DNA of 9,263 nt from Phycisphaeraceae bacterium (GCA_009827215.1 WUAJ01000078.1:1-9263), one strand, 5' to 3'. Shown: positions 1 to 6,140, counted from the first letter of the stretch. Made by a program: numbers and translations. Notes: generated by a model from the letters alone, not told the origin.

Positions 1-90
1 AGGTCCTTGGAGTGCATAGACACTTTGTGCCATCGCAAAGCCGCTGATGCTTGCTATACACATCGCCGCAGTAATCTTGTGTACTTTCAT
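1..90 (-). CDS. Exported protein, N-terminal fragment (runs off left edge)
   Basis: The reverse strand carries an ATG at 90-88 followed by 30 open codons to the window edge. The translation begins MKVHKITAAM, continues through a short hydrophobic stretch and reaches an AMA-Q signal-peptidase-I-like site near residues 19-22. This is a typical Sec signal peptide, so the product is probably exported or periplasmic. An AGGAG-type ribosome binding site (minus strand, about 98-103) stands 8 nt or so before the ATG, and a good promoter lies further up at 179-206. Only the leader is visible, so the mature function cannot be judged. It is too short to appear in a length-filtered ORF list, but the start, ribosome site, promoter and signal peptide agree with one another. 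Confidence 0.72.
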   Translation of the reverse strand, partial: MKVHKITAAMCIASISGFAMAQSVYALQGP

Positions 91-178
91 GAGGTCTTCT
101 CCTGTTTCTCTTCTCTCTAAAGAGGTATTGGGGTGATGTCCCGACTGTCGTGGTGGTGGGGTATTGGTTTGAGAATGG

Positions 179-206
179 AATATAAACAAATCTGACTTGA
201 AATCAA
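179..206 (-). promoter_or_regulatory. Candidate sigma70-type promoter for the leftward exported protein
   Basis: On the minus strand TTGATT (206-201) and TATATT (184-179) are separated by 16 nt. These match the -35 and -10 consensus at four and five of six positions. The predicted transcript would start near 172, leaving an untranslated leader of about 80 nt before the ATG at 90. The -35 box overlaps that of the opposite promoter at 197-225. The call rests on consensus matching alone. Confidence 0.5.
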
Positions 207-218
207 CCCTGAAATCAG
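197..218. promoter_or_regulatory. Two tandem YTGAAATCAR palindromes (candidate operator)
   Basis: TTGAAATCAA at 197-206 and CTGAAATCAG at 209-218 each have self-complementary outer tetramers (TTGA/TCAA and CTGA/TCAG) around AA. Their starts are 12 bp apart, close to one helical turn. The first covers the shared -35 region of the divergent promoters, and the second lies in the spacer before TATTCT. A third unit of the same form, CTGATTTCAG, is at 1639-1648 downstream of the gene. The layout suits a dimeric repressor, but no regulator can be named. Confidence 0.3.
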
Positions 219-225
219 ATATTCT
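197..225 (+). promoter_or_regulatory. Candidate sigma70-type promoter for the 446-aa protein
   Basis: TTGAAA (197-202) and TATTCT (220-225) are separated by 17 nt, the ideal spacing. Transcription would start near 232, about 50 nt before the ATG at 282. The box overlaps the divergent leftward promoter and lies across two tandem short palindromes, so the two genes could share regulation. This is inferred from sequence only. Confidence 0.5.
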
Positions 226-281
226 ACCAAAAACATCCCACAATGCGGGAATTTGTACTGGAACAGGAGAAAGCGGGTTTC

Positions 282-1622
282 ATGTCTCGGCAAAATACAG
301 ACAACCTCCATCACGCGTTTTTACGCACAACTGCTCTGGAAGGCGGTATTGTGCATGTGATGCCTGCTGATTCCTTGATGCCAGCGATAACGAAATCAGC
401 CCCGCTCAGCCCCTCTGAGCGGGCTCGCTGTGAGCGTGTCGCCGCGCGACTCTACGGTGAACTCGGAGCGCTCGTCAATTTGCTTCCTGATCACGCGCAG
501 GGGGGATCAGGGATGTCAAGGCACCTAGGGGTTGTCCGAAACACCTGCCAGCGCCTCGCTCACGCGCTCTCGGACAACGATCCAAGTCTCCAAACGCTCG
601 TCAAACTACCAGGCACGAAAGGTCTGCGTTTGTTGATCGATGCGATGAAAGCACAGAAGTACGATCAAGCCGTGATTGAAATCGCTTCGAATGGAATTGA
701 GCAGTTTGATGTGCTCATTCGTGAGATCGCGGGATCGCATTCCAAACTCATCGTACGCATTGACGCTCACGATGATGACGAAGCGCCGTTTGAACTTGCA
801 TCCCTCAAAGCACGCCAAGCGTTGTACCACGCGGCAACTGGGATTACAGGCCGTGCCGCGCAAACGACTATATCGCTGTATGCATTCCGTCATGCAACAG
901 ATGATCCCAACATACTCCAGCGAGCGATCGCAACTGGAATGATCCAAACCACCGTCGTTCCAGGCGGGATGCCGGTCGTGATCTCAAATGGCAGCACGAT
1001 CCAATGGGATGACGACTTCGCACAAGCTCTTAAAAATCTCGATGATACTGATGCGCAGGGTTCTACTCCCGATGCTTTGCTGCAGGATTTTTGTTCTCAA
1101 CCACTCCCAACAGTGACTTCGCGTGGGAGCTCTGAATCGCTGATCCGCGTGATCGATCCAAAGAATCTTGATGGTCCGCAGACATTCGATGTCGTGAGTG
1201 CCGCAAGATCGAATCATCCTGTTCTCGACCCAAACGGTCAACCAATCTTTGACGAAGTCTGGTCGCTCTCAAACTGCCCATCGACGAAATTGATTTTCGA
1301 TATCTACCTGCATGAAGACATGGAACGCATGTACCGTCCTTCAATCGATGCGCAGATGTGGAACCCGAATCTCTCAGCACCCGGCGGAGACAAGTGGGTC
1401 CTGCGTTATCCGCAACTCCCAACGCTTGAACTCTTAGGGCGTGGGATAACGAATGCCGCATCGAAGGGATACACCAAACATAAAGAACTCACCCAATCAT
1501 TCTTTGAGCGGATCGGTTGGAACCCTGACCAGTTCTTTGGTCTTCGTTGCGAGGTCGACTATCCAATCTGGCGCGGTGGTTTCTGCATGAAGTTCAAGCC
1601 GATTCAATCTGCAACAGACTGA
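282..1622 (+). CDS. Protein of unknown function, 446 aa, possible N-terminal DNA-binding segment
   Basis: I do not recognise the family. The start chosen is ATG 282, because AGGAGA (265-270) lies 11-12 nt before it. The upstream in-frame ATG at 243 has no ribosome site and would add 13 residues. The product is soluble, with no signal peptide or membrane segment. Residues 42-70 are a predicted helical stretch rich in Arg, Ala and Glu. Residues 76-97 (GSGMSRHLGVVRN...) resemble a helix-turn-helix recognition region, which is suggestive only. The C-terminal third is rich in Trp, Pro and Tyr, including HEDMERMYRPS, FERIGWNPDQFFG and DYPIWRGGF, and looks like a folded domain of its own. Base composition is visibly less GC-rich than the feo genes downstream. 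It stands alone, with the divergent exported protein on one side and the feo operon on the other. Being a real gene is well supported, but its function is not. Confidence 0.8.
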   Translation: MSRQNTDNLHHAFLRTTALEGGIVHVMPADSLMPAITKSAPLSPSERARCERVAARLYGELGALVNLLPDHAQGGSGMSRHLGVVRNTCQRLAHALSDNDPSLQTLVKLPGTKGLRLLIDAMKAQKYDQAVIEIASNGIEQFDVLIREIAGSHSKLIVRIDAHDDDEAPFELASLKARQALYHAATGITGRAAQTTISLYAFRHATDDPNILQRAIATGMIQTTVVPGGMPVVISNGSTIQWDDDFAQALKNLDDTDAQGSTPDALLQDFCSQPLPTVTSRGSSESLIRVIDPKNLDGPQTFDVVSAARSNHPVLDPNGQPIFDEVWSLSNCPSTKLIFDIYLHEDMERMYRPSIDAQMWNPNLSAPGGDKWVLRYPQLPTLELLGRGITNAASKGYTKHKELTQSFFERIGWNPDQFFGLRCEVDYPIWRGGFCMKFKPIQSATD

Positions 1623-1681
1623 GCTCGGCTCCAAAACCCTGATTTCAGCTCAAGAAGACGGCATCAGTAAGAGTTTCTGCG

Positions 1682-1717
1682 ATTGAGTCTCAATTGGAGT
1701 CTGCTATTGGATATACT
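1682..1717 (+). promoter_or_regulatory. feoAB upstream control region: 6-1-6 palindrome and TATACT box
   Basis: ATTGAG-T-CTCAAT (1682-1694) is a perfect inverted repeat with a single central base. A partial direct repeat, ATTGGAGTCT, follows it directly. TATACT at 1712-1717 is a good -10 box placed 28 nt before the GTG at 1745. No strong -35 is found at 16-18 nt, and the palindrome covers that position. A metal-responsive repressor of the Fur or DtxR/MntR type would be expected to control feo genes. The 6-1-6 geometry fits such a dimer, but the sequence is not a classical Fur box, so this remains a proposal. Confidence 0.35.
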
Positions 1718-1744
1718 CAGGTACGATTTGTACAGGAGTATCGC

Positions 1745-2026
1745 GTGTTGACTGACCAGACAATGGACATCGCAACCAACTCAGTGCCGTTAACAGAGCT
1801 TCCGCGTGGACAGCGCGGGCGAGTGCAGATGAATGGCAGCACAGAAGAAGTCAAAATGCTCCGCGCCATGGGACTGCGTCCGAACGCGTCCGTCACGATG
1901 TGTCGTCTCGGAGAGCCCTGCATCGTCTCGCTCAGCGGCGCGTGCGGCGGCGGCTGCCGAATCGGTCTCGCGAAGGAAATCGCGGGGCGCGTGATGGTCA
2001 GTGTCGACACCGAAACCCAGAAGTAA
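1745..2026 (+). CDS. feoA: FeoA, SH3-like accessory protein of ferrous iron transport
   Basis: FeoA is a small cytosolic SH3-like protein that supports the FeoB Fe2+ transporter. The visible family pattern is an N-terminal PLTELPRGQRGRV strand, then LRAMGLRPNASV (about 39-50) and a C-terminal RIGLAKEIAGRVMV segment (72-85). It directly precedes feoB. I chose the GTG at 1745 because AGGAG at 1734-1738 lies 6 nt before it. A TTG at 1748 is also possible (9 nt), and ATG 1763 is the next. An in-frame ATG at 1694 precedes the candidate -10 box and has no ribosome site, so it is unlikely. Length is about 93 aa against a usual 75-90. Four cysteines (53, 59, 67, 71) are clustered around a CGGGC segment. 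Iron-dependent control is likely from the family's role, and a palindrome upstream could be the operator. Confidence 0.9.
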   Translation: MLTDQTMDIATNSVPLTELPRGQRGRVQMNGSTEEVKMLRAMGLRPNASVTMCRLGEPCIVSLSGACGGGCRIGLAKEIAGRVMVSVDTETQK

Positions 2027-2033
2027 AGATCCA

Positions 2034-3941
2034 ATGAGCAGCGTCGATACTCCACCTGTTGTCGATAGCCGCATCGTCGCTTTGCTCGGGAATCCCAATG
2101 TTGGAAAGACGACGCTGTTTAATCGCATCGTTGGGATCCGCGCCAAGACCTCCAACTTCCCAGGCACAACGCAAGAAGCACGGCACGCGCTGCGCGATGG
2201 TTCGGTGCTGATCGACCTCCCCGGCGTGTACTCGCTGAATCTAGAACAATCCGAATCACGCGTCTGCCGGCAGACCCTCGAGGGGGAGCTCGCGCCGATC
2301 GGTGTCGAGGCGCATGTCCCCAACGCGATCCTCGTCGTCATCGACGCGACGAACCTGTCTCGAAATCTGATGATCGTCGCGGAAGCGATCGAGCGGAGAC
2401 TCCCGACTGTCGTCGCGGTCAACATGATGGACTCCGCGAAGCGCCGCGGCATCCACATCGATCTTGAACGATTGGGCGAGTGCCTGGGATGCACGGTGGT
2501 CGGATGCTCAGGGAAGACGGGCGAGGGTGTTGATCAACTCCTCGATGCACTCAAGCACGCGAAGGTCCCCGATCGCAGCGCCCCGACGGAGCTGGACGCG
2601 ATCGAAGCGTGGAGCGATGATATTTACGCGCTCGTCGCCGCGGCTCGTGAGACGCCGGTCGATGATCGACTCACCGATCGGCTCGATCGCGCGTTCACGC
2701 ATCCGCTGCTTGGTGTGCTGACCTTCGCGATCGTGATGACGGGTTTGTTCTGGGTGATCTTCAAACTCGCATCGATCCCGATGGACCTCATCGACGCGTG
2801 GTTCGGGACCATCGGGGGTTGGGTCGGAACGATCCTCCCAGAGGGCGCGATCCGAGATCTGATTGCCGATGGCATCGTCGCGGGCGTGGGGGGGACGGTG
2901 ATCTTTCTCCCTCAGATCGTGCTGTTGTTCTTCTTGCTGGCGCTGCTGGAGGGTACGGGTTACCTCGCGCGTGCCGCGTTTGTGATCGATCGTGTGCTAC
3001 GTCCGTTCGGATTGAGCGGTCACGCGTTCGTGCCGTTGCTCTCGAGCCACGCGTGTGCGATCCCAGGCATCATGGCGTGCCGAGCCGTTCCTGATCCCAA
3101 GGATCGACTCGCGACCATCCTCGTCGCGCCGTTCATGAGCTGCACCGCTCGCATCCCTGTGTATGTGCTGCTCACAGTGATCCTGTTCCCGGATTCACCT
3201 GCGATGCAAGCCGTCGCGTTCACCTCATGCTACATCATCGGCGTCCTTGCGGGACTGCTCAGCTCCCTGCTTGTCAGACGGACGATCCTGCGAGGTCCAT
3301 CACGACCGATGGCGATGGAACTCCCGAGCTACCGTTTCCCAGACATCAAAGCGGCGCTGATGCTGACGTATGATCGAGCGATGGCGTTTCTCCGCAAAGC
3401 GGGGACGCTCATCGTCGCGGTGTCCATTGTCCTCTGGTGGCTCAACGCGTATCCGAACAAACCAGTTGAGATTGATCCAGCAACTCAGATGACCGCCGAG
3501 CAGGTCGAGCAGTTCCAAGCATCCGAACAAGCACGCAACCCGTTCCTCGGACAGATCGGATCGGTGGTCCAACCGGTCTTCGAGCCGTTGGGGTACGACC
3601 GCAAGCTCACGATTGGTGTCCTCGCAAGCTTCGCGGCTCGTGAGGTCTTCGTCTCGACAATGGCCGTGCAGGTGGTGGGGAGCGATGACACGGAGGACGA
3701 GGGCGTGCTCGATTCCATCGCCAACGCGAAACGCGATGATGGTTCGGTACTCTTCGATCGCGCGACGAGCTGGTCGTTGTTGGTGTACTACATCCTCGCG
3801 ATGCTGTGTCTCCCGACCGTCGTCGTGACCGCGAAAGAAGCCGGCGGATGGCGATGGGCGCTGCTCCAGCTCGGATGGATGACCCTGCTCGCGTACGGCG
3901 GGGCGCTGATCGTGTACCAGTCGATCACGCTCTTGTCGTGA
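2034..3941 (+). CDS. feoB: FeoB, GTP-dependent ferrous iron transporter of the inner membrane
   Basis: FeoB imports Fe2+ across the cytoplasmic membrane and carries a cytosolic G domain. From ATG 2034 the G motifs are G1 GNPNVGKTT (19-27), G2 in NFPGTT (41-46), G3 DLPG (61-64), G4 NMMD (130-133) and G5 SGKTGEG (from 159). Polytopic membrane segments fill the rest. The two gate motifs are SSHACAIPGIMACR with Cys341 and FMSCTARIPVY with Cys370. A later AAREVFVSTM core element lies near 533-542. Length of 635 aa is at the short end of the family, with a short C-terminal end. ATG 2034 begins 7 nt after the feoA stop. A GTG at 2001 would add 11 residues and overlap feoA, and neither start has a strong ribosome site. 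Translation is probably coupled to feoA. No feoC is present, but a small membrane protein follows 15 nt downstream. Confidence 0.96.
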   Translation: MSSVDTPPVVDSRIVALLGNPNVGKTTLFNRIVGIRAKTSNFPGTTQEARHALRDGSVLIDLPGVYSLNLEQSESRVCRQTLEGELAPIGVEAHVPNAILVVIDATNLSRNLMIVAEAIERRLPTVVAVNMMDSAKRRGIHIDLERLGECLGCTVVGCSGKTGEGVDQLLDALKHAKVPDRSAPTELDAIEAWSDDIYALVAAARETPVDDRLTDRLDRAFTHPLLGVLTFAIVMTGLFWVIFKLASIPMDLIDAWFGTIGGWVGTILPEGAIRDLIADGIVAGVGGTVIFLPQIVLLFFLLALLEGTGYLARAAFVIDRVLRPFGLSGHAFVPLLSSHACAIPGIMACRAVPDPKDRLATILVAPFMSCTARIPVYVLLTVILFPDSPAMQAVAFTSCYIIGVLAGLLSSLLVRRTILRGPSRPMAMELPSYRFPDIKAALMLTYDRAMAFLRKAGTLIVAVSIVLWWLNAYPNKPVEIDPATQMTAEQVEQFQASEQARNPFLGQIGSVVQPVFEPLGYDRKLTIGVLASFAAREVFVSTMAVQVVGSDDTEDEGVLDSIANAKRDDGSVLFDRATSWSLLVYYILAMLCLPTVVVTAKEAGGWRWALLQLGWMTLLAYGGALIVYQSITLLS

Positions 3942-3956
3942 GGTCTAGAGTATCAA

Positions 3957-4109
3957 ATGCCTGTAGATGATTGGCAGTTCTGGGTCGTAACAGCGGTGGG
4001 GGCGCTCGCCGCGCTGTGGTTGATCCGATTGGTGCTTCCAAAGAAACAGAAAGGCACCAAGACCTCGCTGACTGTTGGGGGCAAGCCGGTCAAGAAATCG
4101 GGTTCATGA
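3957..4109 (+). CDS. Small single-pass membrane protein behind feoB (50 aa)
   Basis: An ATG at 3957, 15 nt after the feoB stop, opens 50 codons ending in TGA at 4107-4109. The product starts MPVDDWQFWVV and has one hydrophobic segment at about residues 7-27, flanked by acidic residues before it. A strongly basic tail follows (PKKQKGTK... to ...KPVKKSGS), so the tail would face the cytoplasm by the positive-inside rule. Size, topology and position resemble the short FeoB-associated Cys-rich membrane proteins of many bacteria, but there is no cysteine here. A weak GAG element (3948-3950) is 6 nt before the start. It may be a FeoB partner or stabiliser (inference). It is below common length cut-offs and easily missed. 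Confidence 0.7.
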   Translation: MPVDDWQFWVVTAVGALAALWLIRLVLPKKQKGTKTSLTVGGKPVKKSGS

Positions 4110-4129
4110 TCCCGATCGCGGAGCGTTCC

Positions 4130-4135
4130 TATACT
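4130..4135 (+). promoter_or_regulatory. TATACT box 5 nt before the CoA-transferase start (possible leaderless promoter)
   Basis: TATACT at 4130-4135 matches five of six -10 positions and is the same hexamer found before feoA and before the DUF4332 gene. Only five bases separate it from ATG 4141, so transcription would begin at or next to the A of the start codon. No ribosome site lies at a useful distance; the nearest GGAG (4120-4123) is 17 nt away. Both facts fit a leaderless transcript. No clear -35 is seen. Confidence 0.35.
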
Positions 4136-4140
4136 CTCGC

Positions 4141-4803
4141 ATGCCACTATCACGCGATGAAATCACCAAACGCGCCGCTCAGGAACTCAAAGACGGCTAT
4201 GTCGTCAACCTCGGGATCGGGATGCCGACACTCGTCGCCAATCACATCCCCGACGGCATGGAGGTCTGGCTCCAGTCCGAAAACGGACTCCTCGGGATCG
4301 GACCATTCCCAACAGAAGACAAGGTCGATGCCGACCTGATCAATGCGGGGAAGCAGACCATCACCGCACTCCCAGGATCGTCGTTCTTCTCAAGCTCCCA
4401 GTCCTTCGGCATGATCCGAGGCGGACACATCGACATGTGCATCCTCGGCGCGATGCAGATCTCGGAGAAAGGCGACATCGCCAACTGGATGATCCCAGGC
4501 AAAATGATCAAAGGCATGGGCGGCGCGATGGATTTGGTCGCGGGTGTCAAGAAGGTTGTCGTGACGATGGAGCACTGCAACAAGAAGGGCGAAGCGAAGA
4601 TCCTCAAGGAGTGCAACCTGCCTCTGACGGGACGCGCGTGCATCGACATGATCATCACCGATCTCTGCGTGCTGACAATGAACCACGAGCGCGGCTTGTT
4701 CGAACTCACGGAACTCGCGCCGGGCGTGAGCGTGCAAGAGGTTGTGGATAAGACCGAGGCCGAGCTGATCGTCAGCGACGAGCCGGCTGTCGTTTCAGTG
4801 TAA
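4141..4803 (+). CDS. scoB: 3-oxoacid CoA-transferase, subunit B
   Basis: This is the B (beta) chain of a family I CoA-transferase, most like succinyl-CoA:3-ketoacid CoA-transferase. Such enzymes move CoA between succinyl-CoA and acetoacetate or a related acid through an enzyme-bound glutamyl-CoA thioester. Visible signatures are LGIGMPTLVANHIP (24-37), the catalytic Glu47 in SENGLLGIGP, LGAMQISEKGDIANW, and GMGGAMDLVAGVKKVVV. It is about 220 aa, normal for a separate B subunit. ATG 4141 gives the family's usual beginning (LSRDEITKRAAQELKDG). The longer in-frame start at 4075 lies inside the preceding small gene and adds unrelated residues. The A subunit is normally the immediate upstream neighbour, but here that place is taken by the feo genes and no A subunit is in the window. 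The exact substrate (acetoacetate, butyrate or other) cannot be set from one chain. Confidence 0.9.
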   Translation: MPLSRDEITKRAAQELKDGYVVNLGIGMPTLVANHIPDGMEVWLQSENGLLGIGPFPTEDKVDADLINAGKQTITALPGSSFFSSSQSFGMIRGGHIDMCILGAMQISEKGDIANWMIPGKMIKGMGGAMDLVAGVKKVVVTMEHCNKKGEAKILKECNLPLTGRACIDMIITDLCVLTMNHERGLFELTELAPGVSVQEVVDKTEAELIVSDEPAVVSV

Positions 4804-4890
4804 TCTTCCGGAGAAATACCTATTTTCTAGTCCCTGCACCACTCGATCGGGGTGATGCAGAACGATCGTTGCACGCGCCAACTTGGACTG

Positions 4891-4899
4891 TGGTACTCT
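4891..4899 (+). promoter_or_regulatory. Candidate extended -10 promoter for the 118-aa protein
   Basis: TGGTACTCT at 4891-4899 has the extended TGn motif before a TACTCT box. A possible -35, TTGCAC (4869-4874), stands 19 nt upstream. Transcription would start near 4906, leaving about 34 nt of leader that includes the ribosome site at 4926-4932. The region 4804-4939 shows no convincing terminator for the preceding gene. Confidence 0.35.
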
Positions 4900-4939
4900 G
4901 GTGCATCCTGCTGAAGGACCAGCACAAGGGGATGCACAC

Positions 4940-5296
4940 ATGGCGTTCTACGAAGTCACCGGTCAAGACCATCGCACACGATCTCAGAAGACCCTCGAAG
5001 TCAGCGCCAAGAACGCCGACGACGCGGCACTGACTGCCGTCGATCACGGGCTCATCGAGGTCAAAGTGAATCAGCTCACCGATCGCGATCTGCTCCACAA
5101 AGACCTCAAGTGCTTCATCTATGCTGATCCGCTCGCAACCAAACGCGTCCACGCGATCCCAGTCAACGCAAACTTCCCGGCGTCGATCCTGATGGATCAT
5201 CCAATCCTCACAATCGGCGCCGGAGTACTGCTCGGGATGGGATCATTCCGTTTGCTCGAACTGGTCGCGACGCGTCTGATGAGCGTCCTGCTCTAA
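4940..5296 (+). CDS. Uncharacterised 118-aa protein with a C-terminal membrane segment
   Basis: ATG 4940 is preceded by a strong AAGGGGA ribosome site (4926-4932) at 7 nt, so it is preferred over the in-frame ATG at 4883. The N-terminal part, MAFYEVTGQDHRTRSQKT, then a strand, LEVSAKNADDAALTAVDHGL and IEVKVNQLTD, has a repeated strand-helix-strand look. It resembles short domains in which a converted residue pattern of the form Y-x-V-x-G-x-D...A-x-s-x-x-x-A...G-L precedes a membrane anchor, somewhat like the N-terminus of GspF-type proteins. That is my pattern impression, not a family match. Residues about 89-109 (ILTIGAGVLLGMGSF...) form one hydrophobic segment close to the C-terminus, giving a tail-anchored layout. 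The stop is 7 nt from the stop of the converging gene. Function is unknown. Confidence 0.75.
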   Translation: MAFYEVTGQDHRTRSQKTLEVSAKNADDAALTAVDHGLIEVKVNQLTDRDLLHKDLKCFIYADPLATKRVHAIPVNANFPASILMDHPILTIGAGVLLGMGSFRLLELVATRLMSVLL

Positions 5297-5303
5297 ACGA
5301 TCA

Positions 5304-6140
5304 TCAAGGTCCATCGTTATCCTGCGAATCAGTAGGTTCGGCAGGTTCGGCTGGTTCGTCTGGTTCGTCTGAAGCAGGTTCATCAGCTTCCACATCTGCA
5401 GCAAACTCACCCAACGCGGACGCGATCGCTTTCTGGACTTCATCCGACAAATCGACGGGCTCTGGACTTTCAGTCACACCCGCTTCATCCGCGAGCGCTT
5501 TCGCGTTTGCGATGAGTTCACGGAGTTCCTCAGTGGATACCTGATCCGCTGATTTCAATGCAGTGATGGTTCGTCCATTTTCGTCTATTTTCAGATTCAA
5601 ACGGATGTCATTATCATCGGGTGAGTGAGTAATCACTGGTTCGAGCACATCATTCATGCTATCCGGATCGATTGTTTCGTCGAACAATCCTTGCGTGTAT
5701 CGAGCAAGGTCGATCCGTGCCTGTGCTTGTTCTTCCTCAGGGAGTTCGGACTGAGCAATGTAGAGCCGATCGATCGAGATCACCATCGCGGACGGGATGA
5801 TCGGCGACTTTGCCAGTTGTTCAACGACTTGTCCGAGTTGATTCCATTCGATTTCACCATCTTCGAATCGAGTCATGAGTGATTCGACATGGACCATGAT
5901 CTCGGCGTGTTCATCCGGATCGATCTTTGCTTCAACGAGCATCTGATCAATTGCTTTGGTGCTCGCATCCGCCGTCCATCCACGAATGTTACTGATGACA
6001 AAGTATGCGCCGACTCCAGCGAGGATGATCAGAACGAGCAGGACAACGCCGCATCCAACGAGGAGATTCCCCCTTCGAGTTGCGAGCGTTCGTGCTTTGG
6101 AAGGACTCATGGTTGATTCAACGAGATCAGGGTATTTCAT
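5304..6140 (-). CDS. Signal-anchored protein of unknown function with acidic DEP/AEP tail
   Basis: The ATG at 6140-6138 has an AAGGAA ribosome site (minus strand 6151-6146) 5 nt upstream, so it is preferred over Met11. Residues 1-25 are basic (KARTLATRRG), followed by one hydrophobic helix at about 26-49. This fits an N-in signal anchor with the bulk of the protein outside the cytoplasm. Residues 50-225 are soluble, helical-looking and rich in Asp and Glu, with no motif I know. The last 40 or so residues are low-complexity Asp/Glu/Pro/Ala (repeated DEP and AEP) encoded by a 9-bp DNA repeat. It is 278 aa, divergent from the DUF4332 gene and convergent with the 118-aa protein. I cannot assign a role, but an envelope protein is the safest description. 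Confidence 0.82.
   Translation of the reverse strand: MKYPDLVESTMSPSKARTLATRRGNLLVGCGVVLLVLIILAGVGAYFVISNIRGWTADASTKAIDQMLVEAKIDPDEHAEIMVHVESLMTRFEDGEIEWNQLGQVVEQLAKSPIIPSAMVISIDRLYIAQSELPEEEQAQARIDLARYTQGLFDETIDPDSMNDVLEPVITHSPDDNDIRLNLKIDENGRTITALKSADQVSTEELRELIANAKALADEAGVTESPEPVDLSDEVQKAIASALGEFAADVEADEPASDEPDEPAEPAEPTDSQDNDGP
5335..5385. repeat. Imperfect 9-bp tandem repeat in the tail of the anchored protein
   Basis: Four contiguous units of GGTTCGnCW (5335-5343, 5344-5352, 5353-5361, 5362-5370) are followed by GAAGCA and a degenerate fifth unit, GGTTCATCA (5377-5385). Read on the minus strand it encodes alternating DEP/AEP triplets. Two of the units are identical, which suggests recent slippage and possible length variation among relatives. 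Confidence 0.8.

Noticed and set aside
243..281. Upstream ATG extending the 446-aa protein by 13 residues
   Set aside because: It has no ribosome site, while ATG 282 has AGGAGA at proper distance.
1639..1648. CTGATTTCAG and CTGAAATCAG as terminal inverted repeats bounding the 446-aa gene
   Set aside because: Ten-base matches are expected by chance in 9 kb, and there is no target duplication or transposase. It is kept only as a possible operator copy.
4437..4751. Long Arg/Asp/His-rich frame inside the CoA-transferase gene, with similar open frames on the opposite strand of feoB and the dipeptidase
   Set aside because: These are shadows produced by GC-rich codon use. Their composition is biased and the true genes have full family motifs.
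4852..4857. Terminator after the CoA-transferase gene (CACC...GGTG pairing around 4838-4858)
   Set aside because: The arms are short and interrupted, and no T-run follows.
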